Below are positions 26,945 through 35,964 of a stretch of 64,000 nt of DNA, one piece after another. A program made the translations under genes and the position numbers. The number at the start of each line of letters is the position of its first letter. Positions within the stretch are counted from its first letter, which is position 1. The DNA is from Parahaliea mediterranea (GTDB lineage Bacteria; Pseudomonadota; Gammaproteobacteria; Pseudomonadales; Halieaceae), in the NCBI RefSeq assembly GCF_017255185.1, contig NZ_JAFKCZ010000006.1, forward strand, positions 343,175 through 407,174. Reading direction: 5' to 3'. Below the pieces are notes generated by a model, which worked only from the letters and a program-made list of their open reading frames with translations, did no database searches and was not told the DNA's origin.

Positions 26945-29900
26945 GTGACCAGTTGTCTCAGGTACATGGGGCTTGTGCTGCTATTCACCCTCGGCGCAAG
27001 CGCGGTACAGGGCAGTAGTGAAAGTCCCCGGGTAGTGATTGTCAGCACCAGCTTCTTGCTGCCTGGCAAGATTCACTGGCTGCAGTCCCTGGCGAAGCCA
27101 CTGGGGATAAATATCCGCAGTCACGCTGTCGACACCGAGCCGAGTGAAGCCCGCCGCGCTATCACTGGCGCGGCACTGGTGATACTGGACACCCCGCGGG
27201 GCAATGACCGTGCACGGGTCATGGAGTCGCTCCAGGAAACGCTGCAATCGGGCCCGACGCCTTGGATTGCCGTTGGCGGTGGCCGGCCCTTGAGCGGTGG
27301 GCTGGACGAAGCTACCGCCCGCAGTCTTTCCGCGTACTACGCGGCTGGCGGAGAAGACAACTTCCGGCACCTGATGCAGTTTATCGACGCCTGGCAGCGG
27401 GGAAAAGCCACCGCCGCCGTCCCCGCGCCGAAACCCCTACCGGCACAGGGCATCTACCATCCGGCTGCCGCCGAGTACTTCGCCAGCTGGGCTGAATACC
27501 AGGCCTGGGGACAGGGCGCAAAGGACGGAGAGGGCAAAGCCCGCTGGCCTGCCGATGCACCGGTGTTTGCCATTGCCATGTCCGACAGCGGCATTTCCAA
27601 TGGCGAAACCGCCGTCTACGACCTCCTGATCGGAAAACTCGAGGCAGCCGGCGCGGCGCCACTGGTGTTCTGGAGTGATCGCAGACGGGAAAACGCACTG
27701 CTGGAGCTCGTTGCCCCGGCGCGCCCTGCCGCCCTGCTCAACACCACCCACATGGTTGGCGAAGCGCTCAAGGAAGAACTGTGGCAACTGAATATTCCAC
27801 TGCTGACCGGGCTTAACTACCGGGATGGCGACAGCGACGCATGGCGCGCGTCATCACAGGGTCTGCCGGCCAGCTCCGCGGCAACGCTCATGGTGATCCC
27901 TGAAACCTGGGGCATGTCAGACCCGATGACCCTGAGCGCCGTCGAGAACGGCTCGCCAAAGCCCCTGCCCGAACAGGTCCAACTACTTGTAGAGGGCTTC
28001 ATGGCCCGCGCCAGACTCCGCGACACGGCAGCGGCCGACAAGCGCGTCGCAGTGATGTTCTGGAACAGTCCGGCCGGCGAGAAAAATCTCTCCGCCTCCA
28101 ATCTCAATGTGCCGCGCAGTATCGAAAACATCCTGTCAGCCTTTGCCGCCAAAGGCTACACAGTCGAAGCCCAGAGCGAAAGCACCATTATCGATACAGC
28201 GCAGCAGCTGCTATCGGCCTATTATCGCCCGGAACAGCTGGACGTTCTGCTGGAAAAGCAGCTCGCGCGAACACTGCCAGTCAAACGCTATCGCCAGTGG
28301 CTGCAGCAACAGCCCGCATCCGTGGCAACAGATTTGCAGGCCGCCTGGGGAGACCCGGCACGGCATTGGAGCGTGCGCGATATCGAGGGCGAAGCACACT
28401 TTGTGATTCCCATGGCTCGGCTGGGTAACGTGCTGTACCTGCCTCAGCCACCCCGCGCGGACCGACTCGGGGAAAGCACCCACGACCTGCTGGAGCCCCC
28501 CGGCCACTTCTATTTGGCCACTTACCTATTCCTGCGCCAGGAATTCGCTGCGCATGCCTTCATTCACCTGGGCACCCACGGCACCCAGGAATGGACTCCC
28601 GGCAAGGACCGCGGATTGTGGGCCTTCGATTACCCCAACCTGGCGGTAGGCCCCATACCGGTTTTTTACCCGTATATTCAGGATAATATCGGCGAGGCCA
28701 TGCAGGCCAAACGCCGCGGGCGAGCTGTCACCATCAGCCACCAGACGCCGCCCTTCGCGCCCTCTGGCTTCTATGACGAACTGCTCGATATCCACGACCT
28801 GATGCACCAGTACCTGCAGCTGGAGGATGGCGCCCTGCGCGAGAGTACGCTGCAAAGCATGCTGGAGCAGGTAAAACACTTCGCGCTGCACAAGGACATG
28901 GGCTGGACGGACGAGCAGATCGCACAGACCCCCGCCGTGTTTGTTCCCGAGCTTCATGACCACCTGCACCGCCTTGCGCAGACCAGTACGCCGATCGGAC
29001 TGCACAGCTTCGGTCAGGCCGCCGATGAGCGCTACCGCTTCGCTACCGTGATGCAGCAGCTTGGCGAGGACTACTACCGCGCGCTGGGCAGCGACATACA
29101 GGAACTGTTTGGCGACAGCTTCGAAACACTCTTTGACAGCGAGCCCTATCGCTACCTGCTGCCCTATTTGAGCGGAGAGAAGCAGCCCCAGGAAGCGCAA
29201 AGCGCCGAGCTGCGGGCGCTGATGCAGCGCGCCGTTGAGAGTAACGCAAGCCTGCTCGACACCCGGGAAATCGAAGCGTTGCTCGCCGGCCTCGACGGCG
29301 AGCTGGTGATGCCCGGAGGCGGTGGCGACCCGGTGCGCAACCCCGACACCACCAGCGGCACCAACCTGTACGCCATCGACCCGGAGAAAATCCCCAGCCC
29401 CCAGGCCTACGCGGCCGCCGAACATAGCTATGCACAGCTGGTCCAGGACTACCGCGACAATCACGATGGCGAGTGGCCTGACAAGTTGGCCTTTTCGCTG
29501 TGGTCTTCGGAAACCATCCGCACTTTGGGCCTGACCGAGGCGCAGATCATGCACGCCCTCGGCGTGCGACCGGTGTGGGATCGCGGTGGACGGGTCACCG
29601 GCCTGGAAATCATTCCCGCCGATGAGCTGCAGCGACCACGGGTGGATACCGTTATCCAGGTGACCAGTGTCTACAGGGATCAATTCGACGGCATCATGAA
29701 ACGCCTGGCGCGGGTTATCGAAACCCTTAGTGAGCGCGAAGAACCCGGCAACCCACTGGCGTCGAATACCCAAAAGATAACGGCGGCACTGCGCGAGAAA
29801 GGACTTAGCGCCGGACTGGCCAGCCAGTACGCCAGTGCGCGTTTGTTCAGCAATCCGCCCGGAAGTTATGGCAGCGGCGTGACAGACGTCGCCATGAACT

Positions 29901-30847
29901 CCACCCAGTGGGAAGACGAGGCCATTGTGGCGGATACCTTTATCAACAGTCAGTCACACATCTACAGCCATCGCGACTGGGGCACCCCGGTTCAGGCATT
30001 GGGCCTGCTGGAGTCCCAGCTCGAGGGTGTGGACGCGGTACTGATGTCACGCTCGTCCAACCTTCATGGGCTGCTCTCCACCGATCACCCCTTCGAATAC
30101 CTGGGTGGCCTCTCCGCCGCGGTGAAATCGGTAAGTGGCGAAAATCCGGCGTTGTATGTTGGCGACAACCGCGGCGCAATTCCCGCAATCACCGCCGCCA
30201 GCGCCTTTATGGGCAACGAGCTGCGTACCCGATACCAGAACCCCCAGTGGATAGAGGGAATGAAAGCCGAGGGCTATGCGGGCACCGTGTCCATACTGAA
30301 GGTGGTCAACAATCTCTTCGGCTGGCAGGTAATGGACACCAACATGGTACGTGAAGACCAGTGGCAGGCGATGCACGAAACCTACGTGATGGATCAGCGT
30401 GAACTGGGTCTGAATGCATGGTTCGAGGAACACAACGCCACCGCGCAGGCACAGCTTATCGAACGCATGGCAGAAGCCATCCGCAAGGGCTACTGGGATG
30501 CACCGGAAGCCACGCGGCGAGAGCTTATCGAGCGCTGGGATACGCTGGTCAACGAACTCGGCGCCATGCAAGGCGATGAAAAAACCGTGGAGTTTATCGA
30601 GGATCAGGCAGCGGGCTTCGGCATGATGCTCAATGCCGGCAGCGCTCCCCAGCAAGCCAGTAACGCCAGTGCGGGTGAAACCCAGACCGTGCGAGGCCAG
30701 GTACTCCAGGCGGTAGAGCCCTTGCCACAAGAGCGACCGGACCAATCCATGCTGCGGCTCGCCTGGGCACTACTGGCCCTGAGTTTTATCGGCGGAGCCA
30801 TTCGCCGCCAGACTTGTATCCATAACCATCGACCCGAAACGCAATAG
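26945..30847 (+). CDS. Exported, membrane-anchored CobN-like chelatase
   Basis: 1300-residue CobN/BchH-family protein. CobN is normally the cytosolic large subunit of aerobic cobaltochelatase. This one starts with a signal peptide (hydrophobic core about residues 8-20, Arg before it) and ends with one membrane helix near residues 1273-1290 followed by basic residues, so the body should lie in the periplasm. The family signature HLGTHGTQEWTPGK is present, as are SLWSSETIRTLG and the late SRSSNLHGLLSTDHPFEYLGG segment. No CobS/CobT or other cobalamin genes are near. The setting matches HmuS of the Bacteroidetes hmu haem locus. Metal removal from, or handling of, an imported tetrapyrrole is inferred. 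GTG start at 26945; ATG 26966 is an alternative. Confidence 0.9.
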   Translation: MTSCLRYMGLVLLFTLGASAVQGSSESPRVVIVSTSFLLPGKIHWLQSLAKPLGINIRSHAVDTEPSEARRAITGAALVILDTPRGNDRARVMESLQETLQSGPTPWIAVGGGRPLSGGLDEATARSLSAYYAAGGEDNFRHLMQFIDAWQRGKATAAVPAPKPLPAQGIYHPAAAEYFASWAEYQAWGQGAKDGEGKARWPADAPVFAIAMSDSGISNGETAVYDLLIGKLEAAGAAPLVFWSDRRRENALLELVAPARPAALLNTTHMVGEALKEELWQLNIPLLTGLNYRDGDSDAWRASSQGLPASSAATLMVIPETWGMSDPMTLSAVENGSPKPLPEQVQLLVEGFMARARLRDTAAADKRVAVMFWNSPAGEKNLSASNLNVPRSIENILSAFAAKGYTVEAQSESTIIDTAQQLLSAYYRPEQLDVLLEKQLARTLPVKRYRQWLQQQPASVATDLQAAWGDPARHWSVRDIEGEAHFVIPMARLGNVLYLPQPPRADRLGESTHDLLEPPGHFYLATYLFLRQEFAAHAFIHLGTHGTQEWTPGKDRGLWAFDYPNLAVGPIPVFYPYIQDNIGEAMQAKRRGRAVTISHQTPPFAPSGFYDELLDIHDLMHQYLQLEDGALRESTLQSMLEQVKHFALHKDMGWTDEQIAQTPAVFVPELHDHLHRLAQTSTPIGLHSFGQAADERYRFATVMQQLGEDYYRALGSDIQELFGDSFETLFDSEPYRYLLPYLSGEKQPQEAQSAELRALMQRAVESNASLLDTREIEALLAGLDGELVMPGGGGDPVRNPDTTSGTNLYAIDPEKIPSPQAYAAAEHSYAQLVQDYRDNHDGEWPDKLAFSLWSSETIRTLGLTEAQIMHALGVRPVWDRGGRVTGLEIIPADELQRPRVDTVIQVTSVYRDQFDGIMKRLARVIETLSEREEPGNPLASNTQKITAALREKGLSAGLASQYASARLFSNPPGSYGSGVTDVAMNSTQWEDEAIVADTFINSQSHIYSHRDWGTPVQALGLLESQLEGVDAVLMSRSSNLHGLLSTDHPFEYLGGLSAAVKSVSGENPALYVGDNRGAIPAITAASAFMGNELRTRYQNPQWIEGMKAEGYAGTVSILKVVNNLFGWQVMDTNMVREDQWQAMHETYVMDQRELGLNAWFEEHNATAQAQLIERMAEAIRKGYWDAPEATRRELIERWDTLVNELGAMQGDEKTVEFIEDQAAGFGMMLNAGSAPQQASNASAGETQTVRGQVLQAVEPLPQERPDQSMLRLAWALLALSFIGGAIRRQTCIHNHRPETQ

Positions 30848-30865
30848 CCAAAGGCCGTAATCACC

Positions 30866-31366
30866 ATGACATTGACACACAATCTGGAGACAGTGCTCTA
30901 CCAGGTATCCGCGATTTTTCTCACCCCCGCTCTCGTGATCATCGCGCTGGCCTTGCTGTACACGCTTTATGCCAGCGGCGAACTACTCAGCGAAGCCTGG
31001 CGGCGGCACCGCAACCAGATCAGCACCGAGCTGAGCACCTACGCGCGGCAGGCTGGCATCAACAGCGACGATCTTGAGCTGTGGATCATGCACCGCCTTG
31101 AAATGCTGCGCCTGTGCTCTCGCGTAACCCCCCTCCTCGGCCTCGTCGCGACTCTGATACCCATGGGACCGGCACTCCTGGCGCTGTCAGAGAACGATAC
31201 CGCGGCGATCGGCGAAAACATGGTTCTGGCCTTTTCCGGCGTGACCCTGGCGCTGATTGCAGCCAGCCTGAGTTTCTGGATTCTGAATGTGCGCCGCCGC
31301 TGGCTTTTCGCGGAGCTGCGTCAGATCGAGCGCGCCCAGGCAGCGACTGAAATGCAGGCGACGTAA
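30866..31366 (+). CDS. MotA/TolQ/ExbB-family proton-channel protein
   Basis: 166-residue inner-membrane protein with three hydrophobic helices: about 14-35, a second starting near SRVTPLLGLVATLIPMGPAL, and a third in MVLAFSGVTLALIAASLSFWIL. The RVTPLLGLVATLIPMGPAL segment is the conserved ExbB/TolQ core. Such proteins form proton channels with ExbD/TolR-type partners and drive periplasmic or outer-membrane machines. The partner here is the DUF2149 gene that follows 1 base later. It is probably dedicated to the CobN-like protein or the receptor rather than to general TonB. Confidence 0.9.
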   Translation: MTLTHNLETVLYQVSAIFLTPALVIIALALLYTLYASGELLSEAWRRHRNQISTELSTYARQAGINSDDLELWIMHRLEMLRLCSRVTPLLGLVATLIPMGPALLALSENDTAAIGENMVLAFSGVTLALIAASLSFWILNVRRRWLFAELRQIERAQAATEMQAT

Positions 31367-31367
31367 C

Positions 31368-31679
31368 ATGGCTGGCCGATTCCTGGACCACGAAGATGAC
31401 GACGATCCCATTCTCTCGGTAGTCAATCTGATCGACCTCTTCCTGGTCATCAGTGTCATCCTGCTGATAATTATCGCGCAGAACCCCCTCAACCCCTTCG
31501 CGAGCGACAATGTGATCGTGGTGGAAAACCCCGGCGAAGCGGACATGACCATCACCATCAAGGACGGCGAAGAGCTTACGCGCTACGAGAGCAATGGCGA
31601 AATCGGCGAGGGTGATGGCGTCAAAGCCGGTGTGACCTACCGCCTGCCCAATGGCAAAATGGTGTACGTGCCGGAATGA
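31368..31679 (+). CDS. DUF2149 protein, ExbD-like partner
   Basis: 103 residues, start ATG at 31368, one base after the ExbB-like stop codon. A short acidic N terminus is followed by one membrane helix (about 16-37, VVNLIDLFLVISVILLI) that carries an Asp near its cytosolic side, in the place of the ExbD/TolR proton-carrying Asp. A small periplasmic domain ends in YRLPNGKMVYVPE, the conserved DUF2149 tail. DUF2149 genes recur next to CobN-like and ExbB-like genes (HmuV in the hmu locus). Last gene of the operon. Confidence 0.88.
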   Translation: MAGRFLDHEDDDDPILSVVNLIDLFLVISVILLIIIAQNPLNPFASDNVIVVENPGEADMTITIKDGEELTRYESNGEIGEGDGVKAGVTYRLPNGKMVYVPE

Positions 31680-31801
31680 ACAGGCATGCGCGGGCCTGCA
31701 CTTGATGCCCAATCATTCGCCAGGCCGTATAAAACAGTGGGGCGATCCAGGGTCTCTCTTCACGGCACCGGCATGGCCTTAGTCAGGGTCGCTTTCGCCC
31801 C

Positions 31802-32281
31802 TCAGTCCAATGCCCGCCACTCGCGAATCGAGGTTGCAGGACGAATCTCCCAATTCTCACCATCGCGGCTGCGATAAGCCGCGTAGTTGGTGCAGCATCC
31901 CCCCGCACCCATCGCCTGGGTACCAATTTCAATCTGAATATACTCCCCGTCAAATTCAAGACGCTCTCTCACACAGTGCTGCGGCAAGGGGTAAGGCGCG
32001 GGCTTGAACAGGAGTTCCCAATTCCCCGGGGTACTTCCGATCTGCATGGATCTGTAAACCTTGCAGGCTTTGATTCCGAAAAGCACAGTTTCGTCATGAC
32101 CCAGTTTCAATTCAGCAATCGGTGTCGTAAAGACCGGCGCCATCTTTGCTTCAAGTTTCGTGCTCGGATCAAGCGACGATCCTGTTTCTGTGCAGGCACT
32201 CACGGCGATTGCCATGCCGATCAAGGCAACAAGGGTAAACGTGGATTGCCATGAGAAAGGCTGCCACCCATGCAGTATCAT
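31802..32281 (-). CDS. Small lipoprotein, unknown function
   Basis: 159 residues. The signal helix at about 13-29 ends in a lipobox IAVSAC, so a lipoprotein is predicted, with Thr-Glu after the Cys. The mature part holds a CCTNYAAYRS segment and four further Cys-flanked strands; no family was recognised. Convergent with the DUF2149 gene, 122 bp apart, so it is not part of that operon. Confidence 0.7.
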   Translation of the reverse strand: MILHGWQPFSWQSTFTLVALIGMAIAVSACTETGSSLDPSTKLEAKMAPVFTTPIAELKLGHDETVLFGIKACKVYRSMQIGSTPGNWELLFKPAPYPLPQHCVRERLEFDGEYIQIEIGTQAMGAGGCCTNYAAYRSRDGENWEIRPATSIREWRALD

Positions 32282-32442
32282 TATTTCTTCGTCTCTATTG
32301 GTGATTATTCAGGGGGCAGAGCATCAGAACGCAGATTATATGAGTTGTTGGCAGACGCGTCGAACAGGAATTACCATAGGCAATATCGATATTGCGATCT
32401 ACCGCGAAATATAGCTCGCAAATACGCCACTGTCGGCATGGC

Positions 32443-32787
32443 GTGAATGTCTACCTGACCGATCTTGGCTTTCGGGTGCTGCATCCACAGTTCAGCGATA
32501 GCGTACTCGCCGATTGTGGCGTGAACTATGACCGTTCGATTTTCCTATCCGTCAACACGGACGAGTCGCCACCGGTCATCCGGTTCTTTCGAATGAACTA
32601 CACGGAAATGGCAAAGTTCTCAGTACAGGCCTATGCGCGCGGTGACGGCCCATCCGGCTCGCGCAACGCCATCATACATACGATGCGTAAGCTCGATAGA
32701 GAGTATAACGATACGGCTTTGCGCCAGATGATGGCAGTGTTCCTGAGCGAGCTTGAAGCGAATAAGGAGGTGAGGGTAAATGGCTGA
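32443..32787 (+). CDS. Hypothetical protein, small
   Basis: About 114 residues if the GTG at 32443 is used; a TTG at 32392 would add 17. No ribosome site decides the start and no family was recognised. The protein is soluble and mixed alpha/beta, with a helical C terminus (RKLDREYNDTALRQMM). Its support comes from the 8-base overlap with the following membrane-protein gene, whose own ribosome site AAGGAGG lies inside the end of this frame. Confidence 0.5.
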   Translation: MNVYLTDLGFRVLHPQFSDSVLADCGVNYDRSIFLSVNTDESPPVIRFFRMNYTEMAKFSVQAYARGDGPSGSRNAIIHTMRKLDREYNDTALRQMMAVFLSELEANKEVRVNG

Positions 32788-33196
32788 TGCAAGCAATAGG
32801 GAGTGTGGCGTGAGGTGCTACTTCAAACGCCTCTTTCCCGCCGCCGCTACTACGGCCGCATTCGCCGCGCTCGCACACGCCACGCTGGTGGCGATCGCGG
32901 CCCGCTCGATCGGCCCTGAACTTGTCTATATTGCAGTCTTCAGCTTTGTTGTGGCACTGGTCGTTGCCACGCTGGGCGGAGCAGTTCTTCTCGCCATTGC
33001 CGGGGCGCTGAAGTTAAAGCCGATCCCGTCCTTGCTTTTGTTTCTGGTGGCCATCCAGGCCGTATCGGTCGGGTTAGAGATGTATTTTTTCGAAAACAGC
33101 TTTAACGATATCTCCTGGCAATACGGCCTTATATCGGTCCCGGCATCATTGATCGCGTGGTATCAGTCAGTTTATTACTTACAAAAAGTTGGTTAA
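32780..33196 (+). CDS. Small membrane protein, unknown function
   Basis: 138 residues with four hydrophobic helices: about 20-40, 46-75, 83-95 and 115-132. An AAGGAGG site lies 6 bases upstream of the ATG, inside the preceding frame, and the start overlaps that gene's stop, so the two are probably translated together. No family was recognised. Confidence 0.65.
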   Translation: MADASNRECGVRCYFKRLFPAAATTAAFAALAHATLVAIAARSIGPELVYIAVFSFVVALVVATLGGAVLLAIAGALKLKPIPSLLLFLVAIQAVSVGLEMYFFENSFNDISWQYGLISVPASLIAWYQSVYYLQKVG

Positions 33197-33336
33197 AGCT
33201 AACCTCACTGACTTGCCAAACCTCTCCAGTGGCCGGTATCGGCTTCACCTGGTGCGCGTCTTTCTTCCCTGCTTTCTGGTGCTGGGTATTCCCTATGGAA
33301 GCGCACCTTGACGCATCTTCTCCGGTAACCTGCACA

Positions 33337-34452
33337 CTAAATTGAAGCGCATGAGACGCGATATGAGCCGATGGTAACGGCATCTACGCGTATATCAATA
33401 TCCTGGTAGCCATGGAACCCATTGTCACAGATCGTAGAAATCGAATAAGTGCCGTCGCTGTTATCCAGATACGATGTCGATGCCAAACCAAAATCGATAG
33501 CAAGCCCGTCGAATGTGATCGTGTGGCCGCCATGGCCAACCAGAGAGTTGTCGGCTTGTCTTAGCGTGAGGGTAACGTCCATGAGAGTGTCGCCCTCTGT
33601 ACCACTCAAGCTCGTTGGGGATATGGTAGAGCTGATAGCATCAACCAGCGTGAACTTCACGTTGGCGGTTTGTGTCAGCGTGTCGCTGCCTACCGTGGCC
33701 GAAATTTCATAAGTACCTGCTGCGGTTGCCGTTGCATTGGCTGAGTAGGTTCCATCCCCGTTATCGGTGATATTGTTAAAGCTGACGTTGGTGCTCGGGC
33801 TTGATTCAAGAGTCAGGGCGCCGCCGCTTGTTCCGTACGGAGCGCCATCCGCTTTTTTCAATGTAACGGAAACGACCGAATTCATGTTTGCTTTGAGTAA
33901 CAGCGGCGATGCGGCGAGTTCTGATGTGCTGGCATCGAAGGGGCAGTCGAAGGCGGTAAAACAGCTCTCACCTGCGTCCAGTTGCATACCGCTTATGCAT
34001 TCGTTGGCCGGAGAGGCAGACGGGCACGAAGGCGGTGCTGTGATGCCGTCGATTTCCAGTCTCACGCCCGAGGAGTTGTTTACTTCCATTGCGTCTTCCG
34101 TGATGACTACGGTGCCACCGTCGGGATTGCTGAGATAGACAATCAATCCCAGAGCTATAGCCGGAGCCGTCGTCGTAAGTGATGCAAGCGCCAACAGGCT
34201 GGACACAACGATAGCCCCCCATGCGGGAAACCGGGACAGTCCGTGAATGCGCATTTGCCTGTAGGCAAAAAATGAAATCGTGAGTACCAGCGCGACGATG
34301 ATGTAGTCTGGCAGAGGGACCGGTTCTGCCGTTGCTGACGCTGTCGAATAGGAAATAGATCCCGTCAACGCTTGAGCAGATGCTGGAGCGGGTGTGTCAA
34401 GTAGACCCAGCAGCCCGCAGGACAGGTAAATTTTGATACGGTTAATATTCAT
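33337..34452 (-). CDS. Surface protein with N-terminal sorting-like segment and Ig-like domains
   Basis: 371 residues. A signal peptide ends near residue 27 (ASA). A short mature stretch is followed by PVPLPDY (44-50), a hydrophobic helix and basic residues (YRQMR), then a second long hydrophobic segment (about 75-107). Next come a Cys-containing segment with five Cys (about 150-185) and two invasin/filamin-like Ig domains (KADGAPYGTSGG and RQADNSLVGHGG, each with DNxDGTYS). A PxPLP motif plus helix plus basic cluster near the N terminus resembles the midcut-by-XrtH proteins, thought to be cut by exosortase H. That reading is tentative. Not in an obvious operon. Confidence 0.65.
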   Translation of the reverse strand: MNINRIKIYLSCGLLGLLDTPAPASAQALTGSISYSTASATAEPVPLPDYIIVALVLTISFFAYRQMRIHGLSRFPAWGAIVVSSLLALASLTTTAPAIALGLIVYLSNPDGGTVVITEDAMEVNNSSGVRLEIDGITAPPSCPSASPANECISGMQLDAGESCFTAFDCPFDASTSELAASPLLLKANMNSVVSVTLKKADGAPYGTSGGALTLESSPSTNVSFNNITDNGDGTYSANATATAAGTYEISATVGSDTLTQTANVKFTLVDAISSTISPTSLSGTEGDTLMDVTLTLRQADNSLVGHGGHTITFDGLAIDFGLASTSYLDNSDGTYSISTICDNGFHGYQDIDIRVDAVTIGSYRVSCASI

Positions 34453-34866
34453 GTTTCAGGTACTTCCCTGTTGGAGCTTCATAGCAGCCAGGAAAAATCC
34501 GGGGCTTTCCTGTGCTTTTGGAATGGCGTGGGTTCAGGCTAGCCGTGCGGGGATTAATGTGTTGACTCCTTGCCCCCCTGCTGAAGCCTCAATGCACTGC
34601 GTAATTTTGAACGAATCCTCGAATTGCCCCATGTTCCCGCCGGAATTAAACCGTCCCAAAAATTATTAAGCCAGAATACCCCAACATTCTAACCTGAGAC
34701 AGAGGGTATTGCCGTGGTTGTGATTCAGGCCACAGACATTGTTTACTTCAGTTGTCAGCCATACTTCCGGCAATCGGCATCCCTGAACCTTTCTTTGTCA
34801 TTAAGTTGGGCGCGGAGTCTAACTGATGAATGCGGCAGAGCGATGACGTTTAGATTATTTCACCTG
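34453..34866. other. Gene-free spacer
   Basis: 414 bases between two minus-strand genes. Short frames on the plus strand have no ribosome site or family match. AT content is higher than in the surrounding genes near 34640-34760, and it should hold the promoter of the sorting-like protein. Nothing else was seen. Confidence 0.4.
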
Positions 34867-35457
34867 TTACTGATACTCTGCTTCCCACAAGGTCAAAGGT
34901 TCGGCAGAGCACCATTGCCAGAATTTCTTCTCAACCAAGTCACTTGCCTCGGCAGCATCGCGCCCTTCAAACAAGCGCCAATTTTCCTCGGCTGATTTCA
35001 GTGCATATTGTCGTAGGTAACCGGTGATCCGCTCAAAGTCAGATGGCTCGAGAAAAAATATACTGCCATCCCGATAAGACTCCCAAGGCATCTGATCCTT
35101 AGGTTGCCGTTGATGGTTTTGGAAAAAGGCTTCGCTGTAGATGCTGGACGACCCGCCCGCAGACACACAGTCGTCCCAACGTTGGCAGCGAAAGAAATAC
35201 TCGTCCTCAGCCTCAGCAGTGCCTGTTAGCTCTCGGTAGGGACAAGCTCTTTCCCACGGCTTATCGATCTTGGTTTCGGCCAAACCTTGGCGTGCAAGCT
35301 CTATCTCATGAGGCGTGGGAAAGCTGCCCATCAGCAATTGCGCTGGGTCGCCACTCTCGCTTGCTATCAAAATGGAGGTAGACCACAAAAGGAACATACC
35401 CAGTGCGACGCGGGTGTAAGCTAACATTGAGAACGATGGCATCAAGCGAAATGACAT
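34867..35457 (-). CDS. Hypothetical exported protein
   Basis: 196 residues with a probable signal peptide or N-terminal anchor (hydrophobic 11-31, LGMFLLWSTSILIAS). The mature part has Cys residues paired as in ACPYREL, FRCQRWDDCVSAGG and QWCSAEP, suggesting disulfides in the periplasm. No family was recognised and the neighbours are also orphans. Confidence 0.55.
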   Translation of the reverse strand: MSFRLMPSFSMLAYTRVALGMFLLWSTSILIASESGDPAQLLMGSFPTPHEIELARQGLAETKIDKPWERACPYRELTGTAEAEDEYFFRCQRWDDCVSAGGSSSIYSEAFFQNHQRQPKDQMPWESYRDGSIFFLEPSDFERITGYLRQYALKSAEENWRLFEGRDAAEASDLVEKKFWQWCSAEPLTLWEAEYQ

Positions 35458-35549
35458 TCTACAACTCCCTGAAGGACTCGGTTATTTATCCAGAAACAGC
35501 AATAGACCATTTATACGAATGGCCCTTAAATTAATAACTTTAAAATTTT

Positions 35550-35921
35550 TCAACTAATGTCCTTGCTAAATATCCTGATCAAAAAGCCAATCACGCCACG
35601 TTCTGTACGCCCAGCCTTGCCGCGCACCAGAGCGTTCCTGACAGCGAAGAACAGGCCAGCCAGACCGCAGGCTACCCCCGCCCACCGAATGAGCCACACG
35701 TGTCTTTCCAGCAGTATTTCCAGTCCAACACGCCGCGGAGTATCAGGGCGATCAGCAAGGCTGCTGGCCATCCACGCAGGGACCATGAAATAGAAAACGG
35801 TGAATGTGATCGCACCCAGCACGAGTGCGCCCCATGGTGGCAGGCTAGCCGCTGTGGAGATCATTTCACCGACCAGCGCGCCGGGGGTATGCTTTCGCCT
35901 AAACCGCTTTCTGCGTGGCAT
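35550..35921 (-). CDS. Small membrane protein, unknown function
   Basis: 123 residues with a strongly basic N terminus (RRKRFRRKH) and two or three hydrophobic helices, about 27-50 and 76-97. No family was recognised. It lies 92 bp upstream of the hypothetical exported protein on the same strand and 43 bp downstream of the frameshifted lipoprotein. Confidence 0.55.
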   Translation of the reverse strand: MPRRKRFRRKHTPGALVGEMISTAASLPPWGALVLGAITFTVFYFMVPAWMASSLADRPDTPRRVGLEILLERHVWLIRWAGVACGLAGLFFAVRNALVRGKAGRTERGVIGFLIRIFSKDIS

Positions 35922-35964
35922 TTGAAATCAACCCCAGTGCACTTGCGGCTTTACTTCAACCAAC

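Noticed and set aside
26945..30847. Biosynthetic cobaltochelatase CobN
   Set aside because: Signal peptide, C-terminal anchor, receptor/ExbB-like neighbours and lack of any cobalamin genes argue against it.
31686..31877. Possible small gene after the DUF2149 stop
   Set aside because: No ribosome site, no homology pattern, and it overlaps the end of the minus-strand lipoprotein.
34714..34995. Plus-strand 93-codon frame in the 34.7-kb spacer
   Set aside because: It overlaps the minus-strand exported-protein gene, has no ribosome site and shows no family trait.
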